NCBI RefSeq assembly: GCF_001277215.2 | Contig: NZ_CP013940.1 | Location: 2,356,001 to 2,420,000, forward strand | Direction: 5' to 3' | Source: Cronobacter malonaticus LMG 23826 | GTDB lineage: Bacteria > Pseudomonadota > Gammaproteobacteria > Enterobacterales > Enterobacteriaceae | Length of the DNA stretch: 64,000 bases | In this document: piece after piece, positions 44,452-52,309 of the stretch | Layout of the letters: every line of letters begins with the position of its first letter | How positions within the stretch are numbered: position 1 is the first letter of the stretch | Notes under the pieces: model-generated | The model's database searches: none | What the model saw: only the letters and a program-made list of their open reading frames with translations | What the model was told of the DNA's origin: nothing | Position numbers and translations under genes: made by a program

Positions 44452-44943
44452 ATGCCGTTTATGGGATTAATAATGCAACAGGTTAACTCACTCTCGTTGG
44501 TGAAGGTTCAGGAAGCGACCAATTTGTCACAGGCCCGCTCTGAAGTTGTACTTAATGGCAATAACACCGGGATTATTGTCCCTGGAGAAATACTGGAGGC
44601 AGCTGTTCTGATCAATGAACAGCGTTATGTTCTTTTTCTCACTGACGACGTTATTTTCGAAGAATCGCTGACTATAGCGCTTCTTGATCTTCATGAGGGT
44701 ATCAAAGAGGTTGTCCGGGTGGGCAATGAATACGCCACAGGATATTTTGAGGCGTTATCGGTTACAGCAGACAGCATCAGTTTCAGGTTTATCGGTGAGT
44801 ATCTCTGGACTGTGACGGTATCCGATATACCACGGTTCAGGCTCCCTTTTGTGTCAGATCCGCAAGGGGTAAAACGTGATACTGGATTCAAAAAATATAT
44901 GAATATTTCGGTAACACGTGTTTCAGGAAAAGCCCATTCTTAA
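44452..44943 (+). CDS. Hypothetical protein, about 163 residues, AT-rich
   Basis: Not recognised. The product is mostly beta-type (VLINEQRYVLFLTDDVIFEE near 55) with no signal peptide or membrane helix. Candidate starts are ATG 44452 (GGGTG just upstream) and ATG 44473 (GGGA at 7 bases). Base composition is closer to the island to its right than to the core genes. It sits just outside the left icd-derived repeat. Confidence 0.65.
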   Translation: MPFMGLIMQQVNSLSLVKVQEATNLSQARSEVVLNGNNTGIIVPGEILEAAVLINEQRYVLFLTDDVIFEESLTIALLDLHEGIKEVVRVGNEYATGYFEALSVTADSISFRFIGEYLWTVTVSDIPRFRLPFVSDPQGVKRDTGFKKYMNISVTRVSGKAHS

Positions 44944-44981
44944 AGCGGGTTGGAAGAGGATTTGAGTAGAGTCTTACGGGT

Positions 44982-45078
44982 ATAAAAACGGGAACCAACC
45001 GGCTCCCATTTTTCACCTAACCCAGACGCTGGATTACATGTTCGCGATGATAAGGTCGCCAGACTCTGAGCATTTCAG
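44982..45078 (-). repeat. Left copy of the icd 3'-end direct repeat (att-like)
   Basis: About 97 bases that match 49508-49605: the last codons of icd, the stop codon, the trailer and the terminator hairpin. The longest exact match is 24 bases (45029-45052 with 49556-49579). It marks the far end of an insertion into icd. Confidence 0.85.
45034..45078 (-). pseudogene. Displaced icd 3' fragment
   Basis: Reads LKCSESGDLIIANM then stop, against [14 protein letters not shown] at the end of the intact icd. It has no start and is only 15 codons. It is equivalent to the icdC remnant at the end of prophage e14 in E. coli K-12. Confidence 0.8.
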
Positions 45079-45101
45079 TATTAACGATTTTATAATTGTG
45101 A

Positions 45102-45500
45102 TTACAAACCCCAGTTCATATACATGCCTTCACTGCGTGGGCGTGAAAGCCTGAAGCCGAACTTTTCATACAATTCAGGAACGTCCGCCATTAATGTGAT
45201 ATAAGCGCCAGGGGCTGCAGTCTTTCCAAGATATTTCATTATATGCTCCATAATGACTTTCCCGTATCCTTTTCCCTGATATGAGGGGTGCACAGCCACA
45301 TCGACAATTTCAAAATTGATAACACCATCGCCTACTACCCGCCCCATTGCAATAACCTGATCATCAGCAATAATGTGTACGCCATAAAGACTTGCAGGAA
45401 GCGCTCTGACTACATACTCATACCCCCTTGGCGAGAGTTTCGTCAGCGTTCTCAAACGGCAGAAGTCCTCGGCTGACGGGGGGGATTCTTTGGTTATCAT
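45102..45500 (-). CDS. GNAT-family N-acetyltransferase
   Basis: 132 residues with the acetyl-CoA binding motif VHPSYQGKGYGKVIMEH near 85 and a final YEKFGFR segment typical of GNAT enzymes. The substrate is unknown. The ATG at 45500 is chosen because AGGAGA lies 6 bases before it; the longer frame would add a hydrophobic, unrelated N-terminus. It is the first gene inside the icd-flanked insert and is AT-rich. Confidence 0.85.
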   Translation of the reverse strand: MITKESPPSAEDFCRLRTLTKLSPRGYEYVVRALPASLYGVHIIADDQVIAMGRVVGDGVINFEIVDVAVHPSYQGKGYGKVIMEHIMKYLGKTAAPGAYITLMADVPELYEKFGFRLSRPRSEGMYMNWGL

Positions 45501-45909
45501 TTTCTCTCCTGACATAAAAAAAATGAGACTTAGAAGCGAGGCATAGATTGTGGTGACAAAGATAAATGTTAGCACAAGCAGTATCCATATACGAAAGAGT
45601 TTTCAATCTACTGACCAACTCCGAAAATCAAGATATAATGAAGAAACGATCAATATCTCTGCGAATGAACTATTCACATATGATTCTGGGTTTATAAAAT
45701 CTTCTAACTATCCTTTTTATTACATTTCGGGAAGAGAAGTTGCCAGTATCCTTCATCATATTAGAAAAACTCTTAATGAAGTTTTTCTCAAGTACATCAT
45801 GATTATAATTTACACAGAAAATGGTTAGCAGAAAAACAACGCATATTATCAATAAGTGCCTTGCCATATTTATCACTTATTAAATATGAATAAATGTAAG
45901 TCTACGCTT
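45501..45909. other. AT-rich spacer inside the island
   Basis: 409 bases between the acetyltransferase and the mipA-like gene. The only candidates are a plus-strand frame at 45550-45828 and the minus-strand one at 45670-45867, neither well supported. It may contain the promoter of the acetyltransferase gene. Confidence 0.4.
45670..45867 (-). CDS. Possible small membrane protein
   Basis: Weak candidate of 65 residues: MARHLLIICVVFLLTIFCV would form one membrane helix, followed by a basic tail. The ribosome site (AAGTGA) is poor and no homologue is recalled. It lies on the same strand as the acetyltransferase gene and could precede it in a transcript. Confidence 0.3.
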   Translation of the reverse strand: MARHLLIICVVFLLTIFCVNYNHDVLEKNFIKSFSNMMKDTGNFSSRNVIKRIVRRFYKPRIICE

Positions 45910-46659
45910 TCAAAAAGTATAAACCATTGATAAAAGAAAAGAGCTTATGTATTTATTTTCTACCATCGGGCTTCCATAAACGGCATCTGAAAGCTTTTGC
46001 ATACGTGCTCCTGCTGACAGATTCAGACTTTTTGTTATTGCGTAGATGCCCATTATATCAACATAAGGGGCTCCTCCCGAGCCAACCCGGTATTGATCGA
46101 TACCGCTTCCTTTGCTTTCAACTGAAGAAACGCCATAATAATAGTTATTCAGTCTGTTGTTACTTAATTCAATACCCGTTGAAGGAATGATCGTTAAACT
46201 ACCAAACAGAAAAGGATATCCATACCCCGCAGTCAACATAATCCCTTCTTTGTTGCCAGAGATCCTCTGGCGTATAGAGCTTGTTATAAAACCCAGTGAA
46301 AAATTGTGTATCCAGCTAAGACCAGCCGTGACAGACATTTTTCTCTCATCCAGAATTTTTAATTCTCTGTCTGCGGTATCCTGTGGACGGAAGCGATATG
46401 GAAGCAGGCTTGCAGACATGTCAAATTCGTCATTATCTGACTGGTAAAGCCTTAAGCCAACCTCAGGACCATGTATAAAAAATCTGGCTCCGTCATAGCT
46501 TAAATAAGGTATAGGCATAATTTTATTAGAATATTTTTTATAAGGGCTTTCACTCCAACCTGCGATGACTCCGGCTTTGAAAGGTGAAGGAGAGGACTGA
46601 CCAACCGCAGGGGCCACACAGGCAAATGTTAGTAACAGGACTGATAATTTCCGCAGCAT
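45910..46659 (-). CDS. Second MipA/OmpV-family outer-membrane protein
   Basis: 249 residues. The signal peptide (LSVLLLTFACVAPAVGQ) ends near 22. The mature barrel shares the family landmarks with the mipA at 19261: SPYKKY, LDERKMSVTAGLSWIHN, NNYYYGVSSVES, GSPMV and a final TF. It is AT-rich and clearly diverged from the core copy, so it was acquired and not recently duplicated. The ATG at 46659 is preferred over the GTG at 46674. It is divergent from a two-component system, which probably controls it. Confidence 0.88.
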   Translation of the reverse strand: MLRKLSVLLLTFACVAPAVGQSSPSPFKAGVIAGWSESPYKKYSNKIMPIPYLSYDGARFFIHGPEVGLRLYQSDNDEFDMSASLLPYRFRPQDTADRELKILDERKMSVTAGLSWIHNFSLGFITSSIRQRISGNKEGIMLTAGYGYPFLFGSLTIIPSTGIELSNNRLNNYYYGVSSVESKGSGIDQYRVGSGGAPYVDIMGIYAITKSLNLSAGARMQKLSDAVYGSPMVENKYISSFLLSMVYTF

Positions 46660-46695
46660 TTTTATATTCCGCACATATCATAATGTACGGTCAGC

Positions 46696-46726
46696 TTACA
46701 GTCACAACCTTACCTGAACGTTACGT
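46696..46726 (+). promoter_or_regulatory. Possible response-regulator direct repeats
   Basis: TTAC occurs at 46696, 46710 and 46721; the last two, in the form CTTAC then GTTAC, are one helical turn apart. OmpR-type regulators bind such tandem repeats. It lies between the mipA-like gene and the regulator gene. Confidence 0.4.
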
Positions 46727-46786
46727 CGTCTGAAATAATTTTATGTTATTTTCTCGATGGCTGAATTTAAATGTGTGGACTTAAGC

Positions 46787-47470
46787 ATGCGCGTGTTGAT
46801 TGTTGAAGATGAATCGCAGATGGTGTCGGCGCTTACCAGAGCCCTTGAAAAACAAGGGATGATTGTGGACGGTGTGGCATCAATAGCTCAGGCTAAAATA
46901 GCTATTACTCATCAGGTTTTTAGTTTGATTTTATTAGACCGGCAGCTGCCGGATGGTGATGGCGCATTACTCGTCCCTTTCATTCGTAAGACAACAGCTG
47001 ATACGCCCATCATTTTTTTAACCGGCAGGTCTGATGTAAAAGGTCGAATCGAAGGGTTAGATCTGGGAGCCGATGATTATTTAGTAAAACCTTTCTCTTT
47101 TGAAGAACTAATGGCTCGAATAAGAGCGATAGGCCGCCGACCCGCAACATTCACTATCCCAAAAGTGACGATTGCTAACCTTACCTTTGATTTTAACAGC
47201 CTTCACGTCACTGTTGATGATATCCCATTGATATTACCCCGCCGACAATTACTTGTTCTTGAGGCTCTCTGTACCCGCGCGCGCCGCACCGTTCAGCGTG
47301 AATGGTTAACAGAATGCGTGTACGGTTTCAGTGAAGAAATTCAGTCTAACTCTCTGGATTCACAAGTATCTCGCCTCAGACGCTCCCTTGAAGATGCGGA
47401 AGCAAACGTCACCATTCATGTAATAAGGGGTGTCGGGTATCTGCTTAAGGAAAAACGTGATGAAGCTTAA
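46787..47470 (+). CDS. OmpR-family response regulator
   Basis: 227 residues: receiver domain with phospho-acceptor aspartate in LILLDRQLPDGDGA near 51, acidic pocket EDE at 8-10 and the conserved lysine in LVKPFSFEEL near 100. A winged-helix DNA-binding domain follows, ending VIRGVGYLL. The ATG at 46787 begins MRVLIVEDE, the family start; a start 30 bases earlier is possible. It overlaps the kinase gene by 11 bases. Closest in style to QseB/PmrA/TctD-type regulators; the signal is unknown. Confidence 0.92.
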   Translation: MRVLIVEDESQMVSALTRALEKQGMIVDGVASIAQAKIAITHQVFSLILLDRQLPDGDGALLVPFIRKTTADTPIIFLTGRSDVKGRIEGLDLGADDYLVKPFSFEELMARIRAIGRRPATFTIPKVTIANLTFDFNSLHVTVDDIPLILPRRQLLVLEALCTRARRTVQREWLTECVYGFSEEIQSNSLDSQVSRLRRSLEDAEANVTIHVIRGVGYLLKEKRDEA

Positions 47471-48845
47471 ACAGATATCGATAGCCGCTAAGATGCTAGT
47501 GAGCATAATTTTATTCCAGCTGATAACTCTTTATCTGGCAATTGCTTACTTTACTTATGATTTGTTAATCGTAAACCGAACAAACTATCCTGGTTATATA
47601 TCTGATTCTCAACTGGAATTGATCATTGATTCAGTTGGGTATAATACGTCGCACACTCTTAACCTAAAGGCCGGAACGGAAATAGCTGATATACTTAAAC
47701 ACCCTGATGCATGGCTGGTCATTGCTGATGATAAAGGCCAGTTAATTAAAAAAGGCAACATACCTCCTGAATACAATTTTTTAACGGAAAACATCAGATT
47801 CTTAGGCTTATCAGAAATTAAAATTAATGAAAGTCTGTCTCATTACGCCATGAAGGTAATGTCTGGTAAAGCTGACGGTAATAACATTTATGTCATGCTG
47901 GGAGGCACGCCAGTTTATCATGGTGTTTGGGATTTTTTTCTTTCATTAGTGAAAGAACTCAGTTTAAAAATGTTTATCCCCATGGGTATTGCTGCACTAA
48001 TCATAATGCCTTTGGTGACTCGCAGGATTCTTGCTGGTATCTCTGATGCTGCATATGATGCTCAGCATATTCATGAGGGTGATCATAAAGCCAGGTTGAG
48101 AGAGTCGGGAATACCTCATGAAATACTACCCCTTGTAAAAGCAGTTAATGCGGCTCTTCAGAGACTGAGCGAAGGCTATGAAGAAAGGGATCGTTTTCTT
48201 GCAAGCGCAGCGCACGAGTTGCGGGCGCCTCTGGCTGTTATTGAGGCACGATTACAAATAATAGAAGATCATAATGTCAGGCAAATCTTGTCTAATGATG
48301 TGGCACGGTTATCAAACCTGGCAGAATCATTGCTTGACTTACAAAGACTTGGCCAAAGTACCTCTTTTTTTACTTTGATTGATATAAAAAGGTTTATGCG
48401 CAAAGTGGTCTCTGATTATTCACCGATGATCATAGCTGCTGGTTACGACATTGAACTTATTGTTTGTAACGAGCCGGTATTCATCTATGGTGACGATGCA
48501 TCACTTTCCCGAGCGGTAATAAACATTCTGCAAAACGCTGTACATCATGGCGGTGGTAAAGGTCTCATTACTGTTGAGGTAACTCACTCCGGATGTATAA
48601 CTGTTCAGGACTGTGGACCAGGAATTCCTGTGGATGAGCGCGAAAAAATATTTGAGCCATTCCATCGGTTACATTTAAATTCTCAGGGTACAGGCCTTGG
48701 CCTACATCTTGTTAAACATATTATAGAGCTACATCAGGGCGAGATTCGCGCCAAAGAAGGAGAAAACGGAGGTTCACTTTTTGAAATCAGAATTCCATTG
48801 CTCAAAGCTTTTCAGATTAATCAGTGTAACGAGCAAAAGCGTTGA
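47460..48845 (+). CDS. Membrane sensor histidine kinase
   Basis: 461 residues from an ATG overlapping the regulator's last codons (AAGGAAA upstream). TM1 lies at about 13-33, a periplasmic domain of about 135 residues follows, TM2 at about 173-195, then HAMP. The phospho-acceptor histidine lies in SAAHELRAPLAVIEA near 254. The ATP site has NILQNAVHHG (N box), DCGPGIP (G1) and GTGLGLHLVKHI (G2). A complete QseC-like architecture; the partner is the upstream regulator. Confidence 0.92.
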   Translation: MKLKQISIAAKMLVSIILFQLITLYLAIAYFTYDLLIVNRTNYPGYISDSQLELIIDSVGYNTSHTLNLKAGTEIADILKHPDAWLVIADDKGQLIKKGNIPPEYNFLTENIRFLGLSEIKINESLSHYAMKVMSGKADGNNIYVMLGGTPVYHGVWDFFLSLVKELSLKMFIPMGIAALIIMPLVTRRILAGISDAAYDAQHIHEGDHKARLRESGIPHEILPLVKAVNAALQRLSEGYEERDRFLASAAHELRAPLAVIEARLQIIEDHNVRQILSNDVARLSNLAESLLDLQRLGQSTSFFTLIDIKRFMRKVVSDYSPMIIAAGYDIELIVCNEPVFIYGDDASLSRAVINILQNAVHHGGGKGLITVEVTHSGCITVQDCGPGIPVDEREKIFEPFHRLHLNSQGTGLGLHLVKHIIELHQGEIRAKEGENGGSLFEIRIPLLKAFQINQCNEQKR

Positions 48846-48886
48846 ATAATCATTCCTTTCTTTATAAATAGTGAGAGTTCGCACCT

Positions 48887-49333
48887 ATGGCTTCGAGAAT
48901 TCAAAAAAATACTGCTGTACGTTATGGAAACGATATGAATACCTTTCAAATCGAAACCATAAGAGACATTACGCAGTGGATTAACGAGAACCTGAGCTTA
49001 CCTTTTTCAGCTACCTTTATCGCACAAAAATCCGGATACTCTCAATTCTATTTCCAGAGAATGTTTTCTTGTTATCATAGTATGAGTTTAAGTAAGTACA
49101 TTCTTCATGCCAGAATGAATTATGCTTTAAAATTGCTGCATCAAACCGATCTGACGATATGCCATATTTCGCTGGAGTGTGGCTTTTCAACACAACAAAC
49201 TTTTACGAGGGTATTTTCAAAATATTTTCAAATGCCTCCGAGCAAATGGAGAGAGAAACACAGGAAAAGCTCTGCCAACCGTCTTCCAGATCAGGATCAG
49301 ATTAGCTTCATTCATATAGAGGACGAAAAGTAA
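48887..49333 (+). CDS. Small AraC/XylS-family regulator
   Basis: 148 residues: a stand-alone AraC DNA-binding domain with two helix-turn-helices, like MarA/SoxS/Rob-N. Landmarks are FIAQKSGYSQFYFQRMF near 44 and CGFSTQQTFTRVFSKYF near 101. There is no effector domain, so its activity is probably set by its amount. The start may be the ATG at 48887 or that at 48935 (GGAAA upstream). It follows the kinase gene by 41 bases on the same strand and may be part of that operon. Confidence 0.88.
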   Translation: MASRIQKNTAVRYGNDMNTFQIETIRDITQWINENLSLPFSATFIAQKSGYSQFYFQRMFSCYHSMSLSKYILHARMNYALKLLHQTDLTICHISLECGFSTQQTFTRVFSKYFQMPPSKWREKHRKSSANRLPDQDQISFIHIEDEK

Positions 49334-49507
49334 TCGTTTAATTCGCGGAGGTTTTTGTATAAGTGACTTTATCTTAGACAAGGCGTGGAAAAATCTTCAG
49401 CCACAGATTCAAAAATAACATTTCAACAATCATGGCAGGGTAAAACTATCGGTTATTACTATCCAAATCGGTTATCAAATCAGAATTCTGGAGAAGCACT
49501 TGCAGAC

Positions 49508-49605
49508 ATAAAAAAACGGGAACCAAATGGCTCCCGTTCTCATCTAACCCAGCATCTGGATTACATGTTCGCGATGATAGCGTCGCCAAACTCTGAACAT
49601 TTCAG
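49508..49605 (-). repeat. Right copy of the icd 3'-end direct repeat (att-like)
   Basis: The partner of 44982-45078, still attached to the functional icd gene. It includes the stop codon region and terminator. Confidence 0.85.
49510..49537 (-). terminator. icd terminator
   Basis: On the minus strand ACGGGAGCC, ATTT, GGTTCCCGT, then seven T. A diverged copy is at 44985-45008 in the left repeat. Confidence 0.85.
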
Positions 49606-50811
49606 CAGCTTAGCGCCTTCCATCAGGCGTTCGAAGTCATAGGTCACGGTCTTGTTGTTGATAGCGCCTTCCATACCTTTCACGATAAGGTCAGCCGCTT
49701 CGAACCATTCCATATGACGCAGCATCATCTCCGCAGAGAGGATGATAGAGCCCGGGTTCACCTTGTCCTGGCCTGCGTATTTCGGCGCGGTGCCGTGGGT
49801 CGCTTCAAACAGCGCGCACTCGTCACCGATGTTCGCGCCCGGCGCAATGCCGATGCCGCCAACCTGCGCCGCCAGGGCGTCAGAGATGTAGTCGCCGTTC
49901 AGGTTCATACAGGCGATAACGTCATATTCCGCCGGACGCAGCAGGATCTGCTGCAGGAAGGCGTCGGCAATCACGTCTTTCACAACGATCTCTTTGCCGT
50001 TGTTCGGGTTCTTGATTTTCACCCACGGGCCGCCGTCGATAAGCTCGCCGCCGAACTCTTCACGCGCCAGCTGGTAGCCCCAGTCTTTAAACGCGCCTTC
50101 GGTGAATTTCATGATGTTGCCTTTATGCACCAGGGTCACGGATTCGCGATCGTTGGTGATGGCGTATTCAATCGCCGCGCGCACCAGGCGTTTGGTGCCT
50201 TCTTCAGAACACGGCTTGATGCCGATGCCGCAATGTTCCGGGAAGCGGATTTTCTTCACGCCCATCTCTTCACGCAGGAATTTGATCACTTTCTCAGCGT
50301 CAGCGGAGTCGGCTTTCCACTCGATACCGGCGTAGATGTCTTCAGAGTTTTCACGGAAGATAACCATGTCGGTCAGTTCCGGGTGTTTAACCGGGCTCGG
50401 GGTGCCCTGGTAGTAACGTACCGGGCGCAGGCAGACGTAAAGGTCCAGCTCCTGGCGCAGGGCAACGTTAAGGGAGCGAATACCGCCACCAACCGGGGTA
50501 GTCAGCGGGCCTTTGATGGCAACGCGATATTCACGAATCAGATCTAGGGTTTCCTGGGGCAGCCAGACATCCTGGCCGTAAAGCTGGGTAGATTTCTCAC
50601 CGGTGTAAATTTCCATCCAGGAAATTTTACGCTCGCCTTTGTAGGCTTTCTCAACCGCGGCGTCGACCACTTTCAGCATTGCCGGCGTCACGTCCACGCC
50701 GATACCGTCGCCTTCAATGAACGGGATGATCGGGTTGTGGGGGACATTCAGCTTGCCGTTTTGCGCTGTGATCTTTTCACCTTCCGCCGGAACTACTACT
50801 TTGCTTTCCAT
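49561..50811 (-). CDS. icd: NADP-dependent isocitrate dehydrogenase
   Basis: A TCA-cycle enzyme oxidising isocitrate to 2-oxoglutarate. The 416 residues have the active-site serine region [13 protein letters not shown] near 110, whose serine is the AceK phosphorylation site in E. coli. The NADP site [19 protein letters not shown] lies near 330. Full length and undamaged even though its 3' end is the border of the inserted island; the last codons (FGDAIIANM) are now those of the right repeat. Confidence 0.97.
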   Translation of the reverse strand: MESKVVVPAEGEKITAQNGKLNVPHNPIIPFIEGDGIGVDVTPAMLKVVDAAVEKAYKGERKISWMEIYTGEKSTQLYGQDVWLPQETLDLIREYRVAIKGPLTTPVGGGIRSLNVALRQELDLYVCLRPVRYYQGTPSPVKHPELTDMVIFRENSEDIYAGIEWKADSADAEKVIKFLREEMGVKKIRFPEHCGIGIKPCSEEGTKRLVRAAIEYAITNDRESVTLVHKGNIMKFTEGAFKDWGYQLAREEFGGELIDGGPWVKIKNPNNGKEIVVKDVIADAFLQQILLRPAEYDVIACMNLNGDYISDALAAQVGGIGIAPGANIGDECALFEATHGTAPKYAGQDKVNPGSIILSAEMMLRHMEWFEAADLIVKGMEGAINNKTVTYDFERLMEGAKLLKCSEFGDAIIANM

Positions 50812-50926
50812 TCACCTCTCCTTCGAGCGCTTCTGGTTGTGACTCATTATGTTAATGATTTGTAATAGGCGTGATAATACTACCTGAATGTTCTGCCCCA
50901 TGCCACGCCCTTATGAATAGGGTATA

Positions 50927-51583
50927 ATGCGGCAATTGATAAAGCCTGAAAATAGTATGCAGAAAACTTCTTATAGAAATCACCGGCTTGAGCGATTCAG
51001 CTCACAACATTCCCCTAAGCGCCGCAAACCCGAAGGCCCGAAACGGCTGATCCTCTTTAATAAACCGTATGATGTGCTGCCGCAGTTTACCGACGAGGCA
51101 GGCCGCCAGACGCTGAAGGATTTTATCCCGGTGGCGGGCGTCTATGCCGCGGGCCGTCTCGATCGCGACAGCGAAGGGCTTCTGGTGCTGACCAATGACG
51201 GCGCGTTACAGGCAAAACTGACCCAGCCCGGCAAACGCACCGGCAAAATCTATTTTGTACAGGTGGAAGGCGAGCCGACAGAAGCCGCGCTGACGCAGTT
51301 GCGCAGTGGCGTGACGCTGAACGACGGCCCAACGCTCCCGGCGGGCGTGGAGCGCGTTGAAGAGCCCGCCTGGCTGTGGCCGCGTAATCCGCCAATTCGC
51401 GAGCGTAAATCCATTCCCACCAGCTGGCTTAAAATCACCCTTTATGAAGGGCGTAACCGCCAGGTGCGGCGCATGACCGCGCATGTCGGTTTCCCGACGC
51501 TCCGGCTGATTCGTTACGCGATGGGCGACTATACTCTTGACTCTCTGGCCTGCGGCCAGTGGCGAGACGTTCCGCTCAAATAA
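50927..51583 (+). CDS. rluE: 23S rRNA pseudouridine(2457) synthase RluE
   Basis: Modifies U2457 of 23S rRNA. 218 residues of the RsuA family. The catalytic aspartate is in [13 protein letters not shown] near 85, with the [11 protein letters not shown] motif near 178. The start [13 protein letters not shown] matches E. coli, whose first nine residues are almost the same. It is divergent from icd with a 115-base gap. Confidence 0.95.
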   Translation: MRQLIKPENSMQKTSYRNHRLERFSSQHSPKRRKPEGPKRLILFNKPYDVLPQFTDEAGRQTLKDFIPVAGVYAAGRLDRDSEGLLVLTNDGALQAKLTQPGKRTGKIYFVQVEGEPTEAALTQLRSGVTLNDGPTLPAGVERVEEPAWLWPRNPPIRERKSIPTSWLKITLYEGRNRQVRRMTAHVGFPTLRLIRYAMGDYTLDSLACGQWRDVPLK

Positions 51584-51593
51584 GGAGAACCGG

Positions 51594-52043
51594 ATGTTCA
51601 AACCCCATGTCACCGTCGCCTGCGTCGTTCACGCGCAGGGCAAATTCCTGGTTGTGGAAGAGACCATTAACGGCAAAGCGCTCTGGAACCAGCCCGCCGG
51701 CCATCTCGAAGCCGACGAAACGCTGGTGGAAGCCGCTCGCCGCGAATTGTGGGAGGAGACCGGCATCCGCGCCGAGCCGCAGCATTTTTTGCGTCTGCAC
51801 CAGTGGCTGGCATCTGACAACACGCCGTTTCTGCGCTTTCTGTTCAGTATTGAGCTCGACGCGCCGCTGCCGACCGAACCGCACGACAGCGATATCGACC
51901 TCTGCCGTTGGGTGAGCGCTGAGGAAATTCTCTCGGCGACTAACCTGCGCTCTCCACTGGTGGCCGAAAGCATCCGCACCTGGCAGCGCGGCGAGCGTTA
52001 TCCGCTCTCGCTGATTGGCGCGTTCAACTGGCCGCAGCGTTAA
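51594..52043 (+). CDS. nudJ: Nudix phosphatase NudJ
   Basis: 149 residues; E. coli NudJ hydrolyses thiamine (HMP) pyrophosphate and nucleoside di- and triphosphates. The Nudix box runs from [12 protein letters not shown] near 37 to [10 protein letters not shown] in type ([10 protein letters not shown] here). The ATG at 51594 follows AAGGAG, 10 bases after rluE, so the two share a transcript. In E. coli the next gene is mnmA; here a chemoreceptor intervenes. Confidence 0.94.
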   Translation: MFKPHVTVACVVHAQGKFLVVEETINGKALWNQPAGHLEADETLVEAARRELWEETGIRAEPQHFLRLHQWLASDNTPFLRFLFSIELDAPLPTEPHDSDIDLCRWVSAEEILSATNLRSPLVAESIRTWQRGERYPLSLIGAFNWPQR

Positions 52044-52213
52044 CTGCACCGCAATATTGTTTCGCACCGAAACTTTTAACGGCAGCTTAACATGCTGCCG
52101 CCATCCGCTACACATAGCACCTTCTGCCACGCCTGTCTCTCTCACGCCCTCCCTCTGCTATACAACCGTTAAATCGCCTGTTTTTCCACCAGCGACAGCG
52201 CCTTTTGCGCCAT

Positions 52214-52240
52214 TAAAGAACCTCAAATCCACGCCGATAG
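52214..52240 (+). promoter_or_regulatory. Sigma-28 (FliA) promoter of the Cache chemoreceptor
   Basis: TAAA, exactly 15 bases, GCCGATAG: one mismatch to the class 3 flagellar consensus. The predicted leader is about 60 bases. Confidence 0.8.
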
Positions 52241-52309
52241 AGCATTGACCAGGAGGCTCGTAACGAAGGGACACTAATGCTATTTCGTGGTTGATCCTGA
52301 GGAGCCGTG

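Noticed and set aside
45550..45828. A 92-codon plus-strand frame in the island (starts MVTKINVSTSS)
   Set aside because: No ribosome site, overlaps another weak frame, and no similarity that I recognise; AT-rich DNA gives such frames by chance.
49385..49642. A plus-strand frame running into the icd 3' end
   Set aside because: It reads through the icd terminator and antisense to icd codons; not a plausible protein.
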